NCBI GenBank assembly: GCA_945273835.1
Contig: CALYPL010000001.1
Coordinates: 134,910 to 198,909 of the forward strand
DNA length: 64,000 nt
Origin: an uncultured Dysgonomonas sp.
Lineage (GTDB): Bacteria; Bacteroidota; Bacteroidia; Bacteroidales; Dysgonomonadaceae
Direction: 5' to 3'
A program made the translations under genes and the position numbers. The notes below the pieces were generated by a model, which did not search any database, had not been told where the DNA came from, and saw nothing but the letters and a program-made list of their open reading frames with translations. Shown here one piece after another: positions 37,634-45,500 of the stretch (position 1 is its first letter; the number at the start of each line of letters is the position of its first letter).

Positions 37634-38467
37634 ATGCTTAAAATAGGGCAAATTACGAGTATTATATTGTTTTTTTTATCATTGATTGTCAACCCGATAA
37701 GATCACAAACGGTAGACACAATTGAGGTTTTTAGCAACAAAATGCAACGAATAATAAAAAATGTTGTCATTTTACCCGCAGGTTATGACAAAACTGAAAA
37801 AGTAAAAAAATATCCTGTTTTATATCTTTTACATGGGCATGGCGGCAGATACGATACTTTTGTGAGAAAAGTAAAAAAATCTCTTCCTCAGGATGCCGGA
37901 AGATGGGAGATGATATTCGTTTGTCCTGATGGACAAAACAGTTGGTATTGGGATAGTCCTATAAACAAAAATATGCAGTTCGACACGTTTGTAAGCAAAG
38001 AACTTGTTAAGTATGTGGATGAGAATTATAACACGATAAATTCACCAAAAAGACGAGCAATCACCGGATATAGTATGGGTGGACATGGTGCTTTATGGTT
38101 AGGTATCAATCATCCTGATGTTTTCGGAGCTTGTGGTTCGATGAGTGGCGGTGTCGACATACGCCCTTTTCCGAACAGTTGGAATATTAAGGATTGGTTA
38201 GGGAATTATAAATTAAATAAGGATTTATGGGACAGCCATACGGTAATAAACCAATCGACGAAAATTGTACCGAATAAACCGGCTATAATTTTTGATTGTG
38301 GCACTGATGATTTCTTTTTCGAGGTGAACAATAATCTTCACGAGGAACTACTCAAAAAAAATATTCCTCACGATTATATTGTGCGACCAGGTAAGCACAA
38401 TTATGAATATTGGGAAAATGCTCTTGATTATCAGATGCTATTCTTCTCCAAGTTCTTCAGAAAATGA
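37634..38467 (+). CDS. exported esterase-D-type alpha/beta hydrolase
   Basis: A 277-residue secreted or periplasmic alpha/beta hydrolase of the esterase D/acetyl xylan esterase family. A signal peptide spans about residues 1-25 (MLKIGQITSIILFFLS). The fold signatures are YPVLYLLHGHGGRYDTF (oxyanion region) and the nucleophile elbow GYSMGGHGAL with the catalytic Ser. A DCGTDDFFFEVNN segment with an Asp and a late His (PGKHNYEYW) complete a likely triad. The start was chosen because the promoter lies inside the longer frame. Substrates in this family include acetylated or feruloylated glycans; which one applies here is unknown. Confidence 0.88.
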   Translation: MLKIGQITSIILFFLSLIVNPIRSQTVDTIEVFSNKMQRIIKNVVILPAGYDKTEKVKKYPVLYLLHGHGGRYDTFVRKVKKSLPQDAGRWEMIFVCPDGQNSWYWDSPINKNMQFDTFVSKELVKYVDENYNTINSPKRRAITGYSMGGHGALWLGINHPDVFGACGSMSGGVDIRPFPNSWNIKDWLGNYKLNKDLWDSHTVINQSTKIVPNKPAIIFDCGTDDFFFEVNNNLHEELLKKNIPHDYIVRPGKHNYEYWENALDYQMLFFSKFFRK

Positions 38468-38534
38468 CTTAAATAGCAATTTACAAAATGGAAAAACTTG
38501 GAGAAATCATGAATAGCAAAAAGATTTTTTAGCT

Positions 38535-39947
38535 TTAGAATCTGAAATCTATACCAGCTGATAACACTTTGTTAGTACGGGAGAAAACATCTTTTTGGGT
38601 TTCCAATCCCGAAATTCCTCCACCGGGTTCTTTAGTATAGTCTGAATAAGAAGTCCAAAAATAACCAATGTTAATTCTCATGGTCGGTGTTATATTAGCA
38701 GCACCACCCAATCCTATTGAATAGGAATTACATGAGAAGCTAAGATCTCGCTGATATTTATTTTCAACTCCGTAACGGGTAATTTGTCCTCCTGCACTGA
38801 CAAGAAATACAGGGTCTATCTGATATTCCAGACCAAGAAGATATTCGTTTGTAGCGCCTGCATATTTCTGTTTATCATCCTGCATCTTTGCATCTGAATC
38901 AAAGAAATGATTATAACCTATGCTTGCAGTAAGTGACGGAATAAATTTATATGAAACACCGGCCGAAAACATTGCAGGAACATCATGCGCTGTGTTCACT
39001 CCGTGGCCAAACATACCAGTATCATCTATTTTAGTGTCGTTCTCTACGTCAAGTGAGGTCTTAAATTCGTATTTGATACCAATATTCAATTTGTTTTCAT
39101 AATTATAATTGAAACCTATTATTGGAGCTACCCCCCACCCTGATTGCGAACAGTTTAATCTGGCGCCTTCGTCACTTGATGCTTTAGACATCAAACCCAA
39201 AAGCTGACGAGTTTTATCATCGGCTTTTGCTGCCATGGCATCCAATATTCCTTGAGCGTAAACCATAGATTCGGAAAATTCTGAAGAAGTGGAAGGTGTT
39301 ACATTCATCTTCAAGCGGCGTAGATAACCTTTGTATGAATTGGACACTACATTCAGGCGGAAACCGGCATATGCTGAAAACATTTCATTAATTTTATATG
39401 TTCCGCCAAGTTGCGCCCCGATTATTATATTCGAGCCTTTCATATGTTGTTGTAACTCGTAACGATTGGCTTTATAGCCTGCTTTTTGAATTACAGCAGT
39501 GGCGGCGCCCATAGCAGCTTCGAAAGAAGGTAAGCCATCGTCGAATGTAGCTTTACCTCCTCCACCTACAATACCAATATTAGTTGATATGACCCAGTGG
39601 TCTTTTTTGTAGGCTGCTTGTAAGTTAGGAATAATTGGTGCCGAAGTCTTGCCTTTGAACTCTTTGACATTTTGACCTCCGTTCTGCAGAAAAACAGGTG
39701 CAGTTGAGTTTATGGTTCTTGTCTGGAAGGCTGTCTGATTACTGAATGAAAAGTACCAACCGTCTTTTAGCATAGCCAGACCTGCCGGGTTAGTATAAGC
39801 TGCGTCTATTTCCGTTGAAGCATTACGGGCCGGATTGCGAATAAAATGTACAGACTGGTTCGTATTTGTTAAAATGCCTCCTGCTAACACAGAAGCACTA
39901 TGAAACAAAGAGATAAGCAATAATATTGCAAAATTTTTTAAATTCAT
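38535..39947 (-). CDS. FadL/OmpP1-family outer-membrane transporter
   Basis: A 470-residue outer-membrane protein. A signal peptide spans residues 1-22. After it comes the family N-terminal plug: FIRNPARNASTEIDAAYTNP, then AGLAMLKDGW, as in OmpP1/FadL/TodX transporters of hydrophobic compounds. The C-terminus ends in F (SAGIDFRF), typical of BAM-inserted barrels. It would import fatty acids or other lipophilic molecules. It is convergent with the esterase gene and has its own promoter upstream with a run of dyads beyond. Confidence 0.9.
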   Translation of the reverse strand: MNLKNFAILLLISLFHSASVLAGGILTNTNQSVHFIRNPARNASTEIDAAYTNPAGLAMLKDGWYFSFSNQTAFQTRTINSTAPVFLQNGGQNVKEFKGKTSAPIIPNLQAAYKKDHWVISTNIGIVGGGGKATFDDGLPSFEAAMGAATAVIQKAGYKANRYELQQHMKGSNIIIGAQLGGTYKINEMFSAYAGFRLNVVSNSYKGYLRRLKMNVTPSTSSEFSESMVYAQGILDAMAAKADDKTRQLLGLMSKASSDEGARLNCSQSGWGVAPIIGFNYNYENKLNIGIKYEFKTSLDVENDTKIDDTGMFGHGVNTAHDVPAMFSAGVSYKFIPSLTASIGYNHFFDSDAKMQDDKQKYAGATNEYLLGLEYQIDPVFLVSAGGQITRYGVENKYQRDLSFSCNSYSIGLGGAANITPTMRINIGYFWTSYSDYTKEPGGGISGLETQKDVFSRTNKVLSAGIDFRF

Positions 39948-39978
39948 GATTGAATTATTTTTAGTTAAAAAATGGCGA

Positions 39979-40010
39979 CAAAGATAGTTATGAAAAACTT
40001 ATCCCACAAA
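39979..40010 (-). promoter_or_regulatory. promoter of the FadL-like gene
   Basis: Minus-strand TTTG (40010-40007) and TATCTTTG (39986-39979) are 20 nt apart, close to consensus. The leader is about 25 nt. Confidence 0.75.
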
Positions 40011-40028
40011 AATATATACACATATTTA

Positions 40029-40072
40029 CCTGTATATCAATATATTGTACAGGCAACAGTTGCTTTTGCAAC
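40029..40072. promoter_or_regulatory. stacked inverted repeats upstream of the FadL-like promoter
   Basis: CCTGTA (40029-40034) and TACAGG (40048-40053) flank a perfect 10-bp palindrome CAATATATTG (40038-40047), and immediately after it GTTGC-TTTT-GCAAC (40059-40072) forms a 5-bp hairpin. They lie 19 nt upstream of the -33 box, a place suitable for a regulator. The repeats are seen; binding is inferred. Confidence 0.4.
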
Positions 40073-40075
40073 CAC

Positions 40076-40108
40076 AAAAAAAGCAGAATAACTCACTCGT
40101 TATCCTGC
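40076..40108 (-). terminator. terminator after nadE
   Basis: GCAGAATAAC (40083-40092) pairs with GTTATCCTGC (40099-40108), with one mismatch and a 6-nt loop. Leftward it is followed by a run of seven T. It lies about 50 nt past the nadE stop codon. Confidence 0.8.
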
Positions 40109-40160
40109 ACTTATAGTTTTAACATTTAAGTTTTAATACCCTAAAAGAGCTCAAAAAAAA

Positions 40161-42104
40161 TTAATTTTTTAAACTTATTTTATCTAATTCTTTCAACCAT
40201 AAAGCAACTGAAGCATCACTTGGCATACGCCAGTCTCCCCGCGGAGAGAGATTGACTGATCCGACTTTAGGTCCGTCGGGCATACATGAACGTTTGAATT
40301 GTTGGGAAAAGAAACGGCGGAAGAAGATTCTCAGCCATTTAAGAATTACCTCATCATCGAACTGACCTGCGAAGGCATGTCGGGCAAGGAAGAATATTTT
40401 TGATGGTCCAAAGCCAAAGCGTAGCACGTAATACAAAAAGAAATCATGTAATACATAAGGTCCAACAACATCTTCTGTCATCTGACTTATATTTCCGTTT
40501 ATATCCGCAGGAAGCAATTCTGGGCTTACCGGAGTATCAATTATATCTAAAAGAATATTCCTAACTGCTTCAGAAACCTGAGTTTCGGCAACCCATTGCA
40601 CCAAGCGTCTGACAAGGGTTTTGGGAACACCTGTATTTACGGCATACATCGACATATGATCGCCATTGTAGGTACACCAGCCGAGAGCAAGTTCTGACAA
40701 GTCGCCCGTACCGATTACCAGACCATTTACTTTATTAGCATAATCCATCAGAATTTGTGTACGCTCTCGAGCCTGAGAGTTTTCATATGTAATATCATGC
40801 TTATGGGGATCTTGCTCAATATCTCTGAAATGAAGATTAACGGCATCTGAAATAGGTATTTCTTTAATCGTTATGCCTAATGCCTTCATTAATTCAATAG
40901 CATTTCCATAGGTGCGATCTGTTGTACCAAAGCCCGGCATTGTTATACCGACAATCTGTTCGCGTGGTATGGATAAAAGATCAGCCGTTTTTGCCACCAC
41001 CAACAAGGCAAGGGTTGAATCGAGACCACCCGAAATACCAATCACAGCAGCAGGTATACCGGCATGTTTCATACGTTTGGCAAGTCCTGAAGTTTGTATC
41101 GAAAAAATCTCATAACATCGTTCGTTCAGGCTATCGCCATCGGAAGGCACAAAAGGTGTAGGCGAAATGTAACGTTCAATATTATCTGTAACAATTTGCT
41201 TACTATCTATATAAATAGTACGTACTTCATCGGCAATTCTACCCGGCAATGAAGCCGTAAACGATGAATTATGGATTCTGTCACGCCTCAACCGATCAAT
41301 ATCCAAATCTGCAATAGTGAGTTTATTACCACTTTCAAACAGGGGTGATTCTGAAATCACTGATCCATTTTCGGCGATTAACCGACTTCCCGAAAATACT
41401 AAATCTGTAGAAGACTCTGTAATACCTGACGATGTGTACACATACCCACTCATACATCGGGCAGATTGCTGAGCGACAAGTGAACGTCTGTAAGCGTGCT
41501 TACCAACGGTTTCATTGCTTGCGCTTGAATTGAAAATAACATCTGCACCCATCAGTGATAAATTGCACGATGGCGGAATGGGAGTCCATAAATCTTCACA
41601 GATTTCAAGACCAAAGCGCATGAAAGGTGTTTCAAATATCAGATTATTACTTATCAAAAATTCTTGACCTGCGAAATGTATCATTCTTTCTGCTAGACCT
41701 GTCCCCGATGCAAACCAACGCATCTCATAGAATTCATTGTAATTTGGAAGATAAATCTTCGGAACAGCTCCGACAATGAGTCCGTTGTATAAAACCAACG
41801 AAACATCATATAGGGAGGGGGCAACAGTCATCGGAATATTCACAATAACTATAATTGATTTAGACCTCAAAAAGTCAAGCAACCGCATAACTGATTGTTC
41901 TACCCCTTTCAGCAATGTTTCATTATGAAATAGATCACCGCAGGTATAGCCAGTAATACACATTTCCGGAAATACCATCGCTGCAACTCCACAACTTTCA
42001 GCTTCACTGATGAGCTTTATAATATTATCAGTATTGAAGTCGGAATCGGCTACCCTGATCTCAGGTGTAGCAGCCGCAACACGTACAAATCCAAAATTAT
42101 CCAT
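40161..42104 (-). CDS. nadE: glutamine-dependent NAD+ synthetase
   Basis: A 647-residue two-domain enzyme that makes NAD+ from nicotinate adenine dinucleotide, ATP and glutamine. The N-terminal nitrilase-type glutaminase has its Glu-Lys-Cys triad: Glu47 (VFPEMCITGY), Lys116 (VPKIYLPNY) and Cys169 (LEICEDLW). The C-terminal synthetase has the ATP pyrophosphatase loop SGGLDS (358-363). The start at 42104 (MDNFGFVRVAA) was chosen because a -7 box lies in the longer in-frame extension to 42146. It stands alone and uses glutamine directly, not free ammonia. Confidence 0.97.
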   Translation of the reverse strand: MDNFGFVRVAAATPEIRVADSDFNTDNIIKLISEAESCGVAAMVFPEMCITGYTCGDLFHNETLLKGVEQSVMRLLDFLRSKSIIVIVNIPMTVAPSLYDVSLVLYNGLIVGAVPKIYLPNYNEFYEMRWFASGTGLAERMIHFAGQEFLISNNLIFETPFMRFGLEICEDLWTPIPPSCNLSLMGADVIFNSSASNETVGKHAYRRSLVAQQSARCMSGYVYTSSGITESSTDLVFSGSRLIAENGSVISESPLFESGNKLTIADLDIDRLRRDRIHNSSFTASLPGRIADEVRTIYIDSKQIVTDNIERYISPTPFVPSDGDSLNERCYEIFSIQTSGLAKRMKHAGIPAAVIGISGGLDSTLALLVVAKTADLLSIPREQIVGITMPGFGTTDRTYGNAIELMKALGITIKEIPISDAVNLHFRDIEQDPHKHDITYENSQARERTQILMDYANKVNGLVIGTGDLSELALGWCTYNGDHMSMYAVNTGVPKTLVRRLVQWVAETQVSEAVRNILLDIIDTPVSPELLPADINGNISQMTEDVVGPYVLHDFFLYYVLRFGFGPSKIFFLARHAFAGQFDDEVILKWLRIFFRRFFSQQFKRSCMPDGPKVGSVNLSPRGDWRMPSDASVALWLKELDKISLKN

Positions 42105-42124
42105 AATATAATTAACTATATAAG

Positions 42125-42132
42125 CAAAGGTA
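42125..42132 (-). promoter_or_regulatory. -7 element of nadE
   Basis: Minus-strand TACCTTTG matches TAnnTTTG, 20 nt before the nadE ATG. A good -33 box is not seen at the usual distance. It supports the short nadE start. Confidence 0.45.
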
Positions 42133-42485
42133 ACATTTTTAGGCACAAATCATAAATTGAAATTTTGCTAAATATAGAATACCTGACACTAATTTAATAT
42201 TATTATAAAATTAAATAAACTCTTCAAAAAAGTAACATAAGTAACATTATTGCAGAGATTTTATAAAAAATAGTCGATCAATAGTTTCATCAATTATAAA
42301 GATAATTCATACTGCAAAAATTGATTAGCAAAACTTTATCGCCAAAAATATACAGACTTTTAGCATTGTACTTATTATTAAAAAAGCATTAAACATCCTT
42401 AGTATGATTATAACTATGTTGTTGATTAACTTTATGAAAATAATGTATTTTAACATAAACCTTAACAATTAAATACAAAAAAGAA

Positions 42486-42493
42486 TATATTTG
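42486..42493 (+). promoter_or_regulatory. -7 element of the alpha-2-macroglobulin gene
   Basis: TATATTTG matches TAnnTTTG, 50 nt before the ATG. The -33 place holds only CTTAAC-like sequence, so the match is partial. Confidence 0.5.
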
Positions 42494-42543
42494 CAGAAAT
42501 TAATCATAATAAGCTTTACATTAACGTACATTTTTTTAAAATT

Positions 42544-45500
42544 ATGAACAGGAAAATACCCCTTATTTCACTTCTAAGTTTATTTCTTTTTATATGCCTT
42601 TTAAATTCATGTAAAAAAGGCGTAAAGGATAAAGAAATTAATACTGAGTTTGCAAAATATATTTCAGCCTTCACGGTCGGCAATATATATTCTTCTTCTG
42701 AAATTGAGATTGAGTTGACACAAGATATACCATCTGTACAACTGAATCAGGAAGTAAGCGAAGAGTTGTTTAAATTCTCACCTAAGATAACTGGAAAAAC
42801 TTTCTGGATAAATACACGCACCATAAAATTTGTACCGGATCCGGGGCAACTCAAATCCGGACAAGAATATGAATATAAATTTGAATTAAGCAAAATTCTG
42901 CAGGTAGATTCTAAATTCAAGGAATTTAAGTCTTATTTTTTCGTGGCCGAGCAAAACTTCAAAGCCGAAATATTGCCATATTCTCCAATGAACGAAAATG
43001 ACCTTACTTGGAACACAGTAACCGGAACTTTGAGTTTGGCTGATGACACTCAGCCTGAACAATTGGAAAAAATGGTGACTCTGACAGGAGATGATGTGAA
43101 AAATGCGAAAATTAAAATCACCCCATCAGGAATAAAACGTCGTTTCGACATTACTATTGACAGTCTTAAGCGTGAAAAAAATAAAGATGTTAAATACACC
43201 CTTCATATAAACGGCAAACCCATCGGAATAAATAAAACCGATAAAATAGAAATCAGTATTCCTAAAATCAATACATCTAAATTAATTATAGTTGATACGC
43301 GGATACAAAAAGACTCAAATGAGGCTATTCGTATTACATTCAGCGATCCGTTGTCCACAACACAAAATTTAGATGGGTTGATCAGTATAAACGATATGGA
43401 GAACTATACTTATGATATACAAAAAAATGTGCTGAAAATCTATTTAGAAAACTATCGCGGTGGTTCAACTATAAATCTGCACTTACATAAAGAGATAAGA
43501 AGTTCAAAGAATAAATTCCTTGATAAACATTACACTTTCAACTTAGCTTTTGAAAAACACAAACCGGACGTTAAACTCATCAATAGCGGCAATATTTTAC
43601 CTAACTCAAAGGATCTTGTAGTGCCATTCAAAGCCGTCAACCTTTGGGCTGTCGACGTGAAGATTTATAGAATATATGAAAACAACATTCTCACTTTTCT
43701 GCAAACAGACAATATTGACGGCAGCGAAGTTAGGGAGTTGAAACGCTTCGGACGTCTTATTAAGAAAAAACGTATCCGACTTGATGCCGACCCGACTTTA
43801 AATCTCAACGAATGGAATAATTTTTCACTTGATCTTGCTCAATTGATAAAACAGGAACCCGGAGCGATCTATGAAGTAGAGCTCAGGTATAATCAGAATT
43901 ATTCGCTATATCCTTGTGACGGAGTTATCCCTTCAATTCCTGATGAAGCTACTCTCGAAAAATTCGATACAATTAGCGAAGAGGAATTGGCGAAGTGGGA
44001 TGAACCAAATCCAAATTATTATGGCTCTTACGATTATGAAGATTATGATTGGGAAGGTTATGATTGGGAACAAAGAGATAACCCATGCAATAAGTCATAT
44101 TATTATCGTGATACCTCAACCAAGTGCTTGGTAATGGCTTCAAATATAGGTATAACAGCCAAACTTGGTACGGATCGCAAAATATTAGTAGCTCTTAATG
44201 ACATCTTAACAACAAAACCTTTATCGGGAGCAAATGTCGATGTCTATAATTATCAAATGCAGTTAGTCGGCAAAGGAAAAACAGACGCTGATGGTTTTGC
44301 GTATATTGATTACAAGGGTACAACGCCTTTTGCAATTGTTGCATCAAACGGTAAAGAAAAAGGTTACCTCAAAATGTCAAGTAATCTGTCATTATCACTC
44401 AGCAACTTTGATGTTAGCGGAAACGAGATCCGAAGAGGGCTTAAAGGATATATTTACGGCGAACGTGGAGTATGGCGTCCGGGCGACTCTATATACCTCA
44501 CTTTCATACTTGACGACAAGAACAAAACTTTACCTAAAGATCATCCTGTTTCACTCGACTTTTTTAATCCACGTGGTCAACTTTATCGCCAGTTTATAGC
44601 TAACTCCGGTAAAAATGGATTTTATAGTTTCCATATGGCTACACCGCCGGATGCTTTAACAGGTATTTGGTCTGTGAACATTAAAGTAGGAGGAGCCACA
44701 TTCAGTAAGAATATCAGAATTGAGACAGTCAAACCAAATCGATTAAAAATACGTCTGAATACGGATGAAATTATTGATGCTTCAACAAGGAATTTCAAGA
44801 GCACCTTGTCATCGCAATGGCTTCACGGTTCACCTGCATCAAATCTGAAAGCCAAAGTAGAGGTTATCTTAAAACCAGCATCAAATTCATTTAAGGGGTA
44901 CGAACAATATACATTCACAAATCCTTTAAATAAATTCTCTTCTGAAGAATTTAATCTATTCGACGGAAAACTCAACGAAGCAGGTAATGCGGATATAAAT
45001 GCTAACTTACCTGATGTCTCAAACGCTCCGGGTATGCTAAATGCAACTTTCGTTTCCAGAGTGTTTGAAAACGGGGGTGATGCAAGTATTAATAGCCAAA
45101 CCGTTAGTTATTCTCCATTCGCTACATATGTAGGAATAAAAAATCCCAGCTATAAGGAATATGGTTGGCTTGAAACCGATGTAGACAATCCGATAAATAT
45201 CGTCACTCTTAATGCAAAAGGTAAGCCAGTCGGAAATAAATATTTACACGTAAAAGTATATAAGTTAGGTTGGTCCTGGTGGTGGAACAGCGAATCTTCT
45301 AACCTTTCGTCATACGTAAATAATACTTCCACCGAAGTAATATTAGACAAACATATCAAAACCAACAGCAATGGTCAGGCTCAAGTGAAAGTCCGCGTGA
45401 ACTATCCTGATTGGGGGCGTTATCTTGTTATGGCTACCGATGAACAAGACGAACATGCCAGCGGTCAAATAATATATATTGATTGGCCTGCTTCAAAAGG

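Larger units (their letters stand above)
42105..42543. other. 439-nt divergent intergenic region, nadE / alpha-2-macroglobulin
   Basis: No coding frame is supported here. Apart from the two promoter boxes there is a tandem 9-nt repeat (AAGTAACAT twice, 42230-42247) and otherwise very AT-rich sequence. No hairpin with a T-run was seen. Confidence 0.5.

Noticed and set aside
44020..44104. The Tyr/Asp/Trp-rich repeat-like stretch in the alpha-2-macroglobulin gene as a recombination scar.
   Set aside because: The same kind of stretch occurs in homologues from other Bacteroidota, so it is a family feature.
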